A stretch of DNA of 64,000 bases from Psychrobacillus sp. BL-248-WT-3. Its GTDB lineage: Bacteria > Bacillota > Bacilli > Bacillales_A > Planococcaceae. This document shows, in pieces, positions 18,733 through 27,967 of the stretch; position 1 is the stretch's first letter, and every line of letters begins with the position of its first letter. The stretch spans positions 32,278 to 96,277 of the forward strand of contig NZ_JABAFC010000011.1 in assembly GCF_012843435.1 (NCBI RefSeq), in the 5' to 3' direction. The notes under the pieces are model-generated. The model ran no database searches. It was not told the DNA's origin and was given only the letters and a program-made list of their open reading frames with translations. The translations under genes were made by a program, and so were the position numbers.

Positions 18733-19897
18733 GAAAAAACCATTCCTTTATCTGTGCTCTGTCGTTTTTTAGTTCTTCGTTCAAAATCATTATCGTTAAC
18801 TTATCTAAAGCTTCTTTAATCCAAGGGCCTCTTTTTTCCTGCTTCCATTCCATTAAATCATTCCCACTAACTACTACATCTCGCTTAGACGAAATAGCTA
18901 ACTTCTTTTTTTCTTCTCTCAAGAGCTCTGGGGTATATGAATGCTCGATATTAAATAGGACCCTTCCATAGCTCGCTGCTGCAATCAATACTTCATCCGA
19001 AAACTGAAACAGCTCCACAGAATCCCAGCTCCCATTATTCAAAGATTCCACAGCACGGAGCACTTCCTTGACGTGTTTTTTTTCTGAATTGGAGCATTTA
19101 AAGGCAGAAAGTAGCTCAGTATGGTTAGAATCTTTATTCATTAATATGAAAAATGCCCATCCATTTGCTTTCATCCCAAAGCTATTAAAATCTCTCCATT
19201 TAGAGATTGAATCTACCCAATTTCCTACAAAATGTCTCGATAGCCCTGTAGAAACAAACAGTTCCATTCCTTTTGAGGGGTAATTACTAACCCAAATTTT
19301 CTCTAGCTCTACTTTTACTCTCTCTATAGAGATATGACTGATTAAAGGATGCAGCTCTTTGATGGCAGCTTGTGTCGAGCTATCTAAGGTGAAATTTAAT
19401 TGTGCTGAAAAACGTATAGCTCGTAGCATCCTAAGGGCATCCTCGGAAAACCGTTCCTTTGGATTCCCTACTGCCTTGATCGTACCTTTTTCTAAATCGG
19501 AACTTCCTCCGAAGAAGTCGATTAACTTATCTTCTTTAGTTAAAGCCATCGAGTTAATCGTGAAGTCCCGTCTCTTTAAATCTTCCTTAAGCGTGTGAAC
19601 AAATTTAACTTCGTCCGGTCTTCTATGGTCACTATACGTAGTCTCCGATCGAAAGGTTGTAACTTCAATTGGTTCTGATAAAACAACAAGAACAGTTCCA
19701 TGTTCAATTCCCACATCAATAGTATGTTCAAATAATTCTTTTACTTGTTGTGGTAAAGCATTAGTTGTTATGTCTACATCGTTAGCTTGAACACCTCTCA
19801 CGAAGTCTCTTACTGCTCCACCAACCACGTATGCTTCGAAGCCAGCATTTTCAAGTACGGAGATTACTTTATAAGCATCTGGCCATCGATTTTCCAT
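18716..19897 (-). CDS. cca: CCA-adding tRNA nucleotidyltransferase
   Basis: Class II nucleotidyltransferase that adds or repairs the tRNA 3' CCA. Motif A reads VVGGAVRDFVRG followed by DVDITTNA with the catalytic acidic pair, then RRDFTINSMA. 393 residues, similar to the B. subtilis enzyme (also named papS). It directly abuts bshA upstream and overlaps birA downstream. Confidence 0.95.
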   Translation of the reverse strand: MENRWPDAYKVISVLENAGFEAYVVGGAVRDFVRGVQANDVDITTNALPQQVKELFEHTIDVGIEHGTVLVVLSEPIEVTTFRSETTYSDHRRPDEVKFVHTLKEDLKRRDFTINSMALTKEDKLIDFFGGSSDLEKGTIKAVGNPKERFSEDALRMLRAIRFSAQLNFTLDSSTQAAIKELHPLISHISIERVKVELEKIWVSNYPSKGMELFVSTGLSRHFVGNWVDSISKWRDFNSFGMKANGWAFFILMNKDSNHTELLSAFKCSNSEKKHVKEVLRAVESLNNGSWDSVELFQFSDEVLIAAASYGRVLFNIEHSYTPELLREEKKKLAISSKRDVVVSGNDLMEWKQEKRGPWIKEALDKLTIMILNEELKNDRAQIKEWFFREYIN

Positions 19898-21028
19898 TTA
19901 TTTTTTCGCCACTCTTTCATACATCTCTTCATATTGATCTACTATTTGCGAGGAGCTAAAACGTTCCTTTACAATTTGGACTGCCCTTTTCTTTAACTGG
20001 TTATGTAAATGAGGATCCTTCAATATTTTCAGACCATATTCGGCAACACTGTCTATATCTCCAAGAGGTACCAAATATCCATTTTCACCAGGTATTATTA
20101 CTTCAGGTATACCACCGACGGCAGTTCCAATACATGGAACCTCACAAGCCATTGCCTCCAGTAATACTAAACCAAATGACTCTTTTTCAGATAACAGTAG
20201 CATCAGATCTGAAATAGAATATAGCTCTGAAACATTTTCTTGTTTTCCAAGAAAGAGAACGTCTTTCTCAATTGGCTTACCCTTCACATATTCCATTACT
20301 GGATGCTTTTCTGGACCATCCCCTACTAATAGGAGTTTTGCTGGGACTTCTTTATGCATTAATTCGAAGCTTTTTACAACATCCGGAACGTGCTTGACTT
20401 TCCTAAAATTGGATACATGGATGACAACCTTTTCATTCTCTTTAATGCCTAATAATTCTTTTAGGTTGTTTGCATCCTTTTTGTGATACTCTCTTTCATC
20501 CACAAAATTATATATCGTCTCAATATCTTTTTTGGTCGTAATTAGCTCTCTAGTTTGTTTCACTAACGATGTAGAGACGGCTGTAACGACATCCGACTTT
20601 TCAATTCCATACTGAATGGCTCCCGTCAACGATGAATCATAACCTAGAACTGTAATGTCTGTCCCATGCAAAGTTGTAACAATTCCAATATCAGAATTAG
20701 CCATATCCTTAGCAAGGATTGCGCAAACCGCATGTGGTATTGCATAGTGGACATGGAGAACATCTAAGCCCTCATCTTGAATTACTTCAGCCATTTTATT
20801 AGCCAAAGCAATATCATAAGGGGCATACTGGAATACAGAGTAACTATTTACCTCCACCTGGTGGAACGTAATAGTTGGATAAATTTTGTTTAAGCGAAAG
20901 GGAACACTAGATGTGATGAAATGGATCTCATGCCCTTTTTCAGCAAGCATTTTTCCTAGCTCAGTAGCTATAACTCCGGAACCACCAACAGTAGGATAGC
21001 AAGTGATACCTATTTTTAGTTTACGCAT
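19898..21028 (-). CDS. bshA: Bacillithiol glycosyltransferase BshA
   Basis: GT4 family; makes N-acetylglucosaminyl-malate from UDP-GlcNAc and L-malate, the first bacillithiol step. It shows the N-terminal [16 protein letters not shown] glycine loop and the C-terminal nucleotide-sugar motif [16 protein letters not shown]. 376 residues. In B. subtilis bshB1 sits between mgsA and bshA; here only 18 nt separate them. A ypdA reductase gene is at 56.2 kb. Confidence 0.95.
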   Translation of the reverse strand: MRKLKIGITCYPTVGGSGVIATELGKMLAEKGHEIHFITSSVPFRLNKIYPTITFHQVEVNSYSVFQYAPYDIALANKMAEVIQDEGLDVLHVHYAIPHAVCAILAKDMANSDIGIVTTLHGTDITVLGYDSSLTGAIQYGIEKSDVVTAVSTSLVKQTRELITTKKDIETIYNFVDEREYHKKDANNLKELLGIKENEKVVIHVSNFRKVKHVPDVVKSFELMHKEVPAKLLLVGDGPEKHPVMEYVKGKPIEKDVLFLGKQENVSELYSISDLMLLLSEKESFGLVLLEAMACEVPCIGTAVGGIPEVIIPGENGYLVPLGDIDSVAEYGLKILKDPHLHNQLKKRAVQIVKERFSSSQIVDQYEEMYERVAKK

Positions 21029-21046
21029 GTATATGTCCTCTTTTCT

Positions 21047-21454
21047 TTATCTACCCCGACGTTCTTCTAGAAGACGCCAGTCTAGAAACCCCTCTTCGAT
21101 TCCTTTAAGGAGAATTTCCGCAGTACCCATATTAGTTGCCAATGGGATTTGATAAACGTCACAAAGACGGATCAAAGCAGTAACATCCGGCTCGTGAGGC
21201 TGCGCTGTAAGGGGATCACGAAAGAAAATAACCATATCCATTTCATTATTAGCGATAGCAGAACCAATTTGTTGGTCTCCGCCTAGTGGACCTGATTTAT
21301 ACCTAAAAACAGAGAGACCGACCTCATTTATAATCCGTGTACCTGTTGTACCAGTAGCAAATAACTCATGCTCTTCAAGAATAGGCTTATATGCTGTTAC
21401 AAATTGTATTAAATCCTCTTTTTTCTTATCGTGAGCCACCAATGCGATTCTCAT
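21047..21454 (-). CDS. mgsA: Methylglyoxal synthase
   Basis: Converts dihydroxyacetone phosphate to methylglyoxal and phosphate. Family motifs are [18 protein letters not shown] and [14 protein letters not shown] with the catalytic Asp residues. I start it at the ATG at 21454 (8 nt after AGGAGG, 135 aa); a GTG one codon earlier is possible. Confidence 0.96.
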   Translation of the reverse strand: MRIALVAHDKKKEDLIQFVTAYKPILEEHELFATGTTGTRIINEVGLSVFRYKSGPLGGDQQIGSAIANNEMDMVIFFRDPLTAQPHEPDVTALIRLCDVYQIPLATNMGTAEILLKGIEEGFLDWRLLEERRGR

Positions 21455-21466
21455 CACGTTTTCCTC

Positions 21467-22243
21467 CTATAAAATAATCTCTTCTAATCCATATATTAAT
21501 TTATTTTGACACATTACTTCTTTAATAGACAATACCACACCAGACATAAAAGAGCCTCTATTGAATGAGTCATGTCTCAATGTTAATAGTTGACCGTCTC
21601 CACCTAATAACACCTGTTGGTGAGCGATTAAGCCTGGCAAACGAACACTATGAATTCTCATGCCTTCAAAATTCGCCCCTCTTGCTCCAGGAAGGATTTC
21701 TTCCTCCTGTGGATGTCCTTGCGTTGCCTCTGTTCTAGTGTTTTGTATCATTTGAGCAGTTTTAATAGCAGTGCCCGAAGGTGCATCTATTTTTTCGTCA
21801 TGATGCATTTCAATAATTTCTACGTCCGGTAAATACTTTGCGGCAGTTTGAGCAAATTTCATCATTAATACTGCACCGATAGAAAAGTTAGGTGCAATGA
21901 TACAGCCAATTTGTTTTTCTTCCACTAAATTCCTTATACTATCAAGTTGTGCATCAGAAAATCCAGTCGTTCCAACTACAGGTCTTACACCATATTCTAA
22001 TGCTGTTATTGTATGGTCATATACAGCAGACGGAACTGTCAAATCAACTAAAACATCTGGAGCAGTTTCTTCAATTAATTCAGTTAGGGATGTAAAGATA
22101 GGTATATTATCTCCTAGAGTTTCTTCCTGTTTTTTAGAATCTAGTAGTCCAACCAATAAAAATTCTGCATTTTTAATAACAGTACTAACTGCTTCTCTTC
22201 CCATTTTACCTCTTGGTCCTGCTATAGCTACTTTAATCACCAT
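21467..22243 (-). CDS. dapB: 4-hydroxy-tetrahydrodipicolinate reductase
   Basis: Lysine/diaminopimelate pathway reductase. NAD(P) loop GPRGKMG near the N-terminus, substrate motif EMHHDEKIDAPSGTA, and the GTTG segment. 258 residues, start preceded by AAGGAGG. It sits 2 nt after the MazG-like gene. Confidence 0.96.
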   Translation of the reverse strand: MVIKVAIAGPRGKMGREAVSTVIKNAEFLLVGLLDSKKQEETLGDNIPIFTSLTELIEETAPDVLVDLTVPSAVYDHTITALEYGVRPVVGTTGFSDAQLDSIRNLVEEKQIGCIIAPNFSIGAVLMMKFAQTAAKYLPDVEIIEMHHDEKIDAPSGTAIKTAQMIQNTRTEATQGHPQEEEILPGARGANFEGMRIHSVRLPGLIAHQQVLLGGDGQLLTLRHDSFNRGSFMSGVVLSIKEVMCQNKLIYGLEEIIL

Positions 22244-22245
22244 AG

Positions 22246-22578
22246 TTAGTCCTCCTTTTTAGTCCAGCGATCTTTATCTCGAGTGTTATATTTATGTAAA
22301 ACTTTTTGTAAGGCACCTTCTAAATCTATGCCCTCAGAGTTAGCCAGACAGATCAACACAAAGAAGAAGTCTCCCATTTCATCAGCTAATTCTTTTTGTA
22401 CTTCCGTATGCTTCTTTTTCTTAGTACCATACTTATGTTGTACCTCTCTCGAAAGCTCACCTAGCTCCTCTGTTAATCTTGCTAGAAGCTCCATAGGAGG
22501 AAAATAACCTTCTTTAAATTGGTTTATGTATGTATCAACTTCTTGTTGAAGCATATTTAATGATTTTGTTTCTTTCAT
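22246..22578 (-). CDS. ypjD: MazG-like nucleotide pyrophosphohydrolase (YpjD)
   Basis: 110 residues of the MazG/all-alpha NTP-PPase fold. The metal-binding pattern is EELGELSREV followed by ELADEMGDFFF. Probably removes non-canonical nucleotides; the true substrate is unknown. The ATG at 22578 is preferred because an upstream GTG lies on top of the AAGGAGA site. First gene of the dapB-mgsA-bshA-cca-birA run. Confidence 0.88.
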   Translation of the reverse strand: MKETKSLNMLQQEVDTYINQFKEGYFPPMELLARLTEELGELSREVQHKYGTKKKKHTEVQKELADEMGDFFFVLICLANSEGIDLEGALQKVLHKYNTRDKDRWTKKED

Positions 22579-22680
22579 TAATCTCACTCTCCTTCATTCA
22601 TCGTAATAAAAATATAAGGGTGTTGTCAAAAGCAAAAAAATAATATAGATTTAGTATGGACTATAAAATGAGGTGGTACA

Positions 22681-23550
22681 ATGGGGATTGGTTTAAAATT
22701 AAAGAATATATTAATGATTATTTTAGGTTCTGCAATATTTAGTTTCGGCTTTGTACACTTTAATATGCAAAACGAACTAGGGGAAGGCGGCTTTTCCGGA
22801 ATAACATTAATTTTGTACTTTGTCTTTCATTTAGATGTATCTGTAATGAATTTAGTATTAAATATACCTATGTTTATTTTAGGTTGGAAGCTTTTAGGTA
22901 GGAGAGTGTTCTATTATACATTAATCGGAACCTTTTCTGTTTCCGTATTCCTGAAAATTTCCCAAATCTACGAAATTCAGCTAGGAATTAATGATGATTT
23001 ATTTTTAGCCTCTCTTTTTGCTGGTGTGTTTATAGGTGTTGGTTTAGGTATTATCTTCCGAGCTGGCGGAACGACTGGTGGCGTTGACATTATTGCTAGA
23101 CTAGCCCAAAAGTATCTTGGTTGGAGTATGGGTAAAACCATGTTTATGTTTGATGCCGTGGTTATCATGGTTTCTTGGTTAACCTTCTTAGATATTCGTT
23201 CTATGATGTATACGCTTGTAGCAGTATTTGTAGGCGCACGTGTAATTGACTTTGTTCAAGAAGGTGCATATGCTGCTCGTGGAGCATTTATAATTTCTGA
23301 CCATCAAGATGCTATTGCAAATAGGATTACAAATGAAATGGATCGCGGGGTTACCGTCTTAAAAGGATACGGACATTATACGAAAAAAGATCGTGAAGTA
23401 TTGTATTGTGTCATTTCTAAAAATGAAATTATCCGTTTAAAAACGATTATATCTTCTGTTGATCCGCATGCCTTTGTTTCGGTAACAGAAATGAACGATG
23501 TCATGGGCGAAGGCTTTACGTTAGATGAACAAAAAAAACCGTTGCTTTAA
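22681..23550 (+). CDS. ypjC: YitT-family membrane protein (YpjC-like)
   Basis: 289 residues with about five membrane spans in the first 200 residues and a C-terminal DUF2179 domain (from about 215). The glycine-rich RAGGTTGGVDIIARL loop is the family hallmark. Function unknown, possibly a transporter. It is divergent from ypjD, with GAGGTGG before the ATG. The symbol is based on position next to ypjD and on family. Confidence 0.85.
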   Translation: MGIGLKLKNILMIILGSAIFSFGFVHFNMQNELGEGGFSGITLILYFVFHLDVSVMNLVLNIPMFILGWKLLGRRVFYYTLIGTFSVSVFLKISQIYEIQLGINDDLFLASLFAGVFIGVGLGIIFRAGGTTGGVDIIARLAQKYLGWSMGKTMFMFDAVVIMVSWLTFLDIRSMMYTLVAVFVGARVIDFVQEGAYAARGAFIISDHQDAIANRITNEMDRGVTVLKGYGHYTKKDREVLYCVISKNEIIRLKTIISSVDPHAFVSVTEMNDVMGEGFTLDEQKKPLL

Positions 23551-23559
23551 ATTATGAAA

Positions 23560-23598
23560 GAGCATGCTCACACTTTTACAGTGTAAGCATGCTCTTTT
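23560..23598 (+). terminator. Intrinsic terminator of ypjC
   Basis: GAGCATGCT-ACAC pairs with GTGT-AGCATGCTC and is followed by TTTT, 10 nt past the stop. Confidence 0.9.
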
Positions 23599-23622
23599 GT
23601 TAAGAATTGTTGTTATTCATTA

Positions 23623-24014
23623 GGCTATGTTAAAGGGTAGGGTTGATTTATAATCCAAAGAAATCTTAGATCAGAGAGTAGAATTGATTTCCGCCCCAGC
23701 CGGACGCTTTCCGTGGGGTGAGCGATAAGCCATCACCCGTCGCTAACGCGCGCGGTTGTGATGTCTTATCTGTCTCACTCATCCCACTGGAGTCGCCGTC
23801 TGTCGCTCCAATCAATAAATGGGAACAGCTTTAGCATTGATAAAGAACTAATAAATTTACTCGCATAAACAAAGCTAAAAAACTGTCACCAACCCCATTT
23901 TCATCATCTATTTATGTTCATAATAGCCATTTGAAAGTTCAATTGTTTATGTTTACAGTCACTATAAAAAAGAATTGTTAGTCAAAATCAACCAAAAACT
24001 TTAACAAAGCTATA
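23623..24014 (-). mobile_element. MITE-like element, copy B
   Basis: 392-bp inverted copy of the element at 3940-4334. It runs from GGCTATGTTAAAGG to CTTTAACAAAGCTATA and is flanked by identical CATTA pentamers (23618-23622 and 24015-24019), a clean target-site duplication. The central hairpin pairs GGGTGAGCGATAAG with CTTATCTGTCTCACTC. Stem positions differ from copy A while pairing is mostly kept. No gene inside. Confidence 0.78.
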
Positions 24015-24022
24015 CATTAAAA

Positions 24023-24065
24023 GAGACTATCTCAACAAGCTAAGATAGTCTCCTTTGTTTTATAA
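24023..24065. terminator. Bidirectional hairpin between repeats
   Basis: GAGACTATCT pairs with AGATAGTCTC, followed by a T-rich run on the plus strand and TCTTTT on the minus strand. It may stop readthrough from either side of the repeat block. Confidence 0.6.
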
Positions 24066-24096
24066 AATTCTGAAGCTATGGATAAATTGAGTTTAT

Positions 24097-24333
24097 CGCC
24101 TTGCCCCTCGGGGTCAAATGGTAAAAAGCTCCGGTGGCTGAGGAACTGCCTCCTCGCTTTTCTCCATTTGCCTGTCGGGGCAGACATAGGCGCTTGCGCT
24201 TTTCTTGTTGTCTAGCTTCAGCGCCTTGCCCCTCGGGGTCAAATGGTAAAAAGCTCCGGTGGCCGAGGAACTGCCTCCTCGCTTTTCTCCATTTGCCTGT
24301 CGGGGCAGACATAGGCGCTTGCGCTTTTCTTGT
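24097..24333. repeat. Tandem duplication of a 125-bp palindromic unit
   Basis: Two units start at 24097 and 24222 (period 125 bp); the second ends at 24333, directly before the stop codon of the next gene. They differ at one visible position (T at 24139, C at 24264). Each folds into a long imperfect hairpin: GCCCC with GGGGC, CAAATGG with CCATTTG, and an inner GAGG/CCTC. The CGCCTTGCCCCTCGGGGTC and GGCGCTTGCGCTTTTC ends resemble a palindromic repeat common in Bacillaceae intergenic DNA. Confidence 0.85.
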
Positions 24334-25014
24334 TTATTCGCTTCTTGACATTCCTGTATAGATTAATACTAAACGTAATAATTCTAATACGGCAACTGCT
24401 GCTGCTGCAACGTATGTTAATGCTGCTGCACTTAATACTTTTTTAGCGTGACGCTCTTCTTCGTTTCTAATTACTCCTAATGAAACCATTTGGTTCATAG
24501 CACGACTAGAAGCATTAAACTCTACAGGAAGTGTAACGATTTGGAATACAACCCCCATAGCAAGAAGAATGATACCTAATAACAGCATATTAGTAGAAGT
24601 AGCAAAGATACCAATCATGATAAATACCCATGATGCATTGGAAGAAATATTAGCTACTGGAACTAATTTGTGTCGTAATGTTAAAAAAGAGTAAGCCTCT
24701 TTATGTTGAATCGCATGACCAACTTCATGGGCAGCTATTGCAGCTCCAGCCACAGAAGCCTCATGGAAGTTATGACTAGATAAAGCAACTATTTTCGTCA
24801 TTGGGTTATAATGATCACTTAAAAACCCGCTACTTTCCACTACTTTTACTTCATATAAACCATTCTCATCTAATATTCGTCTAGCTACTTCTGCACCAGT
24901 CATTCCTGAAGTAGAGCGGACTTTGGAATATTTCTTATAGGTACTTTTTACTTTCATCTGTGCGTATAGTGGTAACAACAAAATTATCGCAAAATAAACG
25001 ATATACATTCCCAA
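24334..25014 (-). CDS. YugP-type membrane zinc metalloprotease
   Basis: 226 residues with an N-terminal span (about 3-20) and further hydrophobic segments around 125-155 and 190-215. The zinc motif HEVGH is at residues 96-100 with His104 close by. It matches the YugP/zinc metallopeptidase family, substrate unknown. A recent palindromic repeat abuts its stop codon, and it occupies the ypjA-ypjC interval where B. subtilis has ypjB. Confidence 0.85.
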   Translation of the reverse strand: MGMYIVYFAIILLLPLYAQMKVKSTYKKYSKVRSTSGMTGAEVARRILDENGLYEVKVVESSGFLSDHYNPMTKIVALSSHNFHEASVAGAAIAAHEVGHAIQHKEAYSFLTLRHKLVPVANISSNASWVFIMIGIFATSTNMLLLGIILLAMGVVFQIVTLPVEFNASSRAMNQMVSLGVIRNEEERHAKKVLSAAALTYVAAAAVAVLELLRLVLIYTGMSRSE

Positions 25015-25070
25015 CAGAAATTCCCCCTCTCGATATCTAATTAATATTTTATATGCTATTTACCTTGCAA

Positions 25071-25658
25071 TCAACTGATACGATTTGTCCTTTTCTGATA
25101 TACGACATACGATAAGAGAATACACGCAATCGATAACCAGAAGGTAAAATAGCCTATATTACTAGCGTACTCACTTAGGCTTCTATACGTAGGCATTTGA
25201 CCAAATACATAGTCTATCACATCATTGTGGAGCGTCCAAATGGCTGCGATCACAATATGGACAAATTTAAATCGGTAAAAAGGAATATATAGAATAGCTT
25301 GAAGTGCCATAGCAAAATGTGAGCCTACTAGCATCCAGCCCATCCAGCCTATATCTCCAGTTTCTACTAACGTCCATAAATTCATAACAACAGCCCATAG
25401 TCCGTATTTCACAAGTGTAATAAGCGCTAAAGCTTCTATTAGTTTCCAGTTTTTATTCATTAGCCAACCTAAAAGAGCAAGTGTAAAAAATAGACTCGCC
25501 GTTGGACTATCCGGTACAAATATTAGAAATTTTGTTTCAGTAACAGATAATTGGCCATTATACCAATAATATCCATAAATTGTTCCGATTAGGTTTACGT
25601 AAAATAACAACCACATGAATGATTTATTGTAGAGCAACAATTTTATATCCGTCATCAT
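25071..25658 (-). CDS. ypjA: YpjA-like membrane protein (DUF1405)
   Basis: 195 residues with about six membrane spans. Family phrases include NLIGTIYGYYWY, WTLHNDVIDYVFG and PDSPTASLFF. Function unknown. It lies just downstream of qcrC but behind the qcrC terminator, so it is probably transcribed separately. Confidence 0.85.
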   Translation of the reverse strand: MMTDIKLLLYNKSFMWLLFYVNLIGTIYGYYWYNGQLSVTETKFLIFVPDSPTASLFFTLALLGWLMNKNWKLIEALALITLVKYGLWAVVMNLWTLVETGDIGWMGWMLVGSHFAMALQAILYIPFYRFKFVHIVIAAIWTLHNDVIDYVFGQMPTYRSLSEYASNIGYFTFWLSIACILLSYVVYQKRTNRIS

Positions 25659-25750
25659 ATATATTTCCCATACTCCCCTATTTTATTATAACTAGAATAA
25701 CTATAATTTTTTGTGAAGAATTTGTAAAATTTCATTAAAGGAATAATTGC

Positions 25751-25788
25751 TAAAAAAAGAGAGTCAGTTACCTGACTCTCTTTTTTTG
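25751..25788 (-). terminator. Terminator of qcrABC
   Basis: AGAGAGTCAG pairs with CTGACTCTCT, with T-runs on both strands, a few bases past the qcrC stop. Confidence 0.9.
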
Positions 25789-25790
25789 GA

Positions 25791-26570
25791 TTATTCTGCT
25801 GGTTGTAAAGTTGTGATAAACTCAGCAAGCTGTTGTAATTCCTCTTCCGTTCCTTGGAATGTGCCACCTGGCATAGTTCCAATCCCTTCATGAGCAATTT
25901 CAACGATTTCTTCAGCTGTATATTCTAAACCAATAAGTGGTTTACCTATACCGCCTTCAAAAGCATTACCGTGACAACCTATACATGATGAGCCCTGATA
26001 TATTTCAAATCCAGGAGCAGTTTCATCAATTTCTACAGCCACTTCTTCTCTAATTTCACCTTGTGCTTTAGCAGCTTCCCAGTCGTGGTTAGCTACAGAT
26101 TCCCAAGTTAAGAAAATAATTGAAGCGATAGCTAAAAGCATGAAACCAGTTGGTAATGGACGTTTCCATGGGCTTCTTTCCTTGCTTGTATCTAAGAATG
26201 GTACTAGTAAAAGTGCTCCGAAAGCAAGACCTGGCATAACGATTGCTCCAATGATGTTGTATGGTCCAGAAGCAAATTCGTATTTTAATAATTGATATAA
26301 AAATAGGAAATACCAGTCAGGTAAAGGAATATAAGCTGTGTCCGTTGGATCAGCTGGTCGCTCTAACGGCGATGGATGTTCAACTGTCAATACTAAATAA
26401 CCGACTAAAAATACTGCTCCGACTAACCATTCTTTTAGCAAGAAGTCAGGCCAGAAAGCTTCTGTTTTACCTGGATACTCAGAATAGTCTTTAGGAGTTT
26501 TCTTTTTACGGCTAGAAGGATCCGTTACACGAGAATCTCCAACAAATTTCAAACCTTTTCCGCGATGCAT
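25791..26570 (-). CDS. qcrC: Menaquinol:cytochrome c reductase cytochrome b/c subunit
   Basis: 259 residues combining a subunit IV-like part (about 35-150, three spans including PDWYFLFLYQLLKYE) with a C-terminal cytochrome c domain carrying the heme motif SSCIGCHG; the axial Met is likely in GTMPGGTF. This fusion is specific to Bacillales bc complexes. AAGGAGGGG precedes the ATG. Third gene of qcrABC. Confidence 0.96.
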   Translation of the reverse strand: MHRGKGLKFVGDSRVTDPSSRKKKTPKDYSEYPGKTEAFWPDFLLKEWLVGAVFLVGYLVLTVEHPSPLERPADPTDTAYIPLPDWYFLFLYQLLKYEFASGPYNIIGAIVMPGLAFGALLLVPFLDTSKERSPWKRPLPTGFMLLAIASIIFLTWESVANHDWEAAKAQGEIREEVAVEIDETAPGFEIYQGSSCIGCHGNAFEGGIGKPLIGLEYTAEEIVEIAHEGIGTMPGGTFQGTEEELQQLAEFITTLQPAE

Positions 26571-26611
26571 ATTGTCCCCTCCTTTTAAGAATTATCTGTT
26601 CCACTTACCCA

Positions 26612-27286
26612 TTATAGTGGTCCAGAAATACCTTGACGACGAATCATGATAAAGTGAGCTGCAAGTAAAGCAAAAAGAGCAGCCGGCAAGAAGAATACAT
26701 GAATCGCGAAGAATCTTGTTAATGTTTGTGCACCGATGATTGTCTCATCACCAGCTAATAATGTTTTGATCATGCCACCGATAACCGGTACAGATGCGGC
26801 AATTTCAATACCTACTTTTGTAGCGAACAATGCTTTCATGTCCCAAGGAAGTAGGTAACCTGTAAATCCTAAACCTAACATAACAGCGAAGATTAATACT
26901 CCGACCATCCAGTTTAGTTCACGAGGTTTTTTGTAAGAACCAGTAAAGAATACACGTAAAGTATGTAAGAACATCATAACAATTACAAGAGATGCTCCCC
27001 AGTGATGCATTCCACGCACGATTTCACCGAATGCTACTTCATTTTGAAGGTAGTAAACTGATTCCCATGCATTCTCGATATCCGGTACATAATACATTGT
27101 TAAGAACATACCAGATAGAATTTGAATAACTGTAATGAAGAACGTTAATCCCCCGAAACAATAAACAAATGCTGAGAAATGATGTGCAGGGTTTACGTGT
27201 TCTGGTACTTCATGGTCTGCAATATCACGCCATATAGGTGTAATATCAAGACGTTCATCCACCCAATCATAGATTTTATTAAGCAC
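26612..27286 (-). CDS. qcrB: Menaquinol:cytochrome c reductase cytochrome b subunit
   Basis: 224 residues, the four-span b6-type cytochrome b. Heme-ligating histidines lie in GMHHWGASLVIVMMFLHTLR (read as GMHHWGA and MFLHTLR) and in AIHVFFLPA / AAHFIMIRRQG. Central gene of the complex. Confidence 0.97.
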   Translation of the reverse strand: MLNKIYDWVDERLDITPIWRDIADHEVPEHVNPAHHFSAFVYCFGGLTFFITVIQILSGMFLTMYYVPDIENAWESVYYLQNEVAFGEIVRGMHHWGASLVIVMMFLHTLRVFFTGSYKKPRELNWMVGVLIFAVMLGLGFTGYLLPWDMKALFATKVGIEIAASVPVIGGMIKTLLAGDETIIGAQTLTRFFAIHVFFLPAALFALLAAHFIMIRRQGISGPL

Positions 27287-27306
27287 TGATGTCGTACCCC
27301 CTTACA

Positions 27307-27810
27307 TTAAACTAATGTGTTAGTTATAGCTTTTCCAATTTCTAAGAAACCGTTATTTTCACGTACTTCAAATTGATCCAACGGACCTAGAGGTGGTGTT
27401 TTTGCAACATTCTGTCCGTTTTTCTCGTAACGGCCTGCGTGACATGGACAGAAAAATTGATTTTTGTGTGCTGGGTCACCTTCCCAGTTAACTGTGCATC
27501 CTAAGTGCTTACATACTGGAGACAATGCAATAATGCTATCTCCTTCTTTGTAAACCCATGCAGCGCTAGTTACATCAGACTTGTACCAGGCATCTACCTG
27601 CTCGAAAGTAAAGTCTACTCGTTCAGGAACCTCAGTAAGGTCTGCAATCTTCTTCTCAGTCAGTACATAATCTCCACCTTCTGATTTTTGCAATACAGGA
27701 TCAACTGCAAAACGTACCATTGGCATAAGCATACCTGCTGCCATGAATCCGCCAACACCTGTTAATGTATAACTTAAAAATTGGCGTCTTGATACTTTAT
27801 TGTTACTCAT
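27307..27810 (-). CDS. qcrA: Rieske iron-sulfur subunit of the bc complex
   Basis: 167 residues. The N-terminus carries a twin-arginine-like SRRQFLSY before a hydrophobic helix, as expected for Tat-dependent Rieske proteins. The 2Fe-2S ligands are in CKHLGC and CPCHAG. First gene of qcrABC, with GGGGGG-AAAGG before the ATG. Confidence 0.97.
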   Translation of the reverse strand: MSNNKVSRRQFLSYTLTGVGGFMAAGMLMPMVRFAVDPVLQKSEGGDYVLTEKKIADLTEVPERVDFTFEQVDAWYKSDVTSAAWVYKEGDSIIALSPVCKHLGCTVNWEGDPAHKNQFFCPCHAGRYEKNGQNVAKTPPLGPLDQFEVRENNGFLEIGKAITNTLV

Positions 27811-27884
27811 CCTTTTCCCCCCTCTAACTTAAAGGTCAGTCCAATGGACATACTTGCTTGAATTAATAATACTAGGACATTTCA

Positions 27885-27949
27885 ATGATATATCAATAAA
27901 AAAGGAAGGTCAATAATTCCTGCTACGAATTATGAACTTTGTGAACAAA
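27885..27949 (-). promoter_or_regulatory. Sigma-A-like promoter of qcrABC with upstream palindrome
   Basis: On the minus strand TTGACC and TATCAT are separated by 17 nt (27885-27913). Upstream lies the palindrome TTTGTTCACAAA (27938-27949). B. subtilis qcrABC depends on ResD, whose sites resemble TTTGTGAA, so this is a candidate activator site; that link is inference. Confidence 0.6.
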
Positions 27950-27967
27950 TAATGAAACATATTGTCA

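Noticed and set aside
24076..24361. Open frames of 75-78 codons inside the tandem palindrome
   Set aside because: They arise because the 125-bp unit carries few stops; products merely repeat the same residues, and no ribosome binding site is present.
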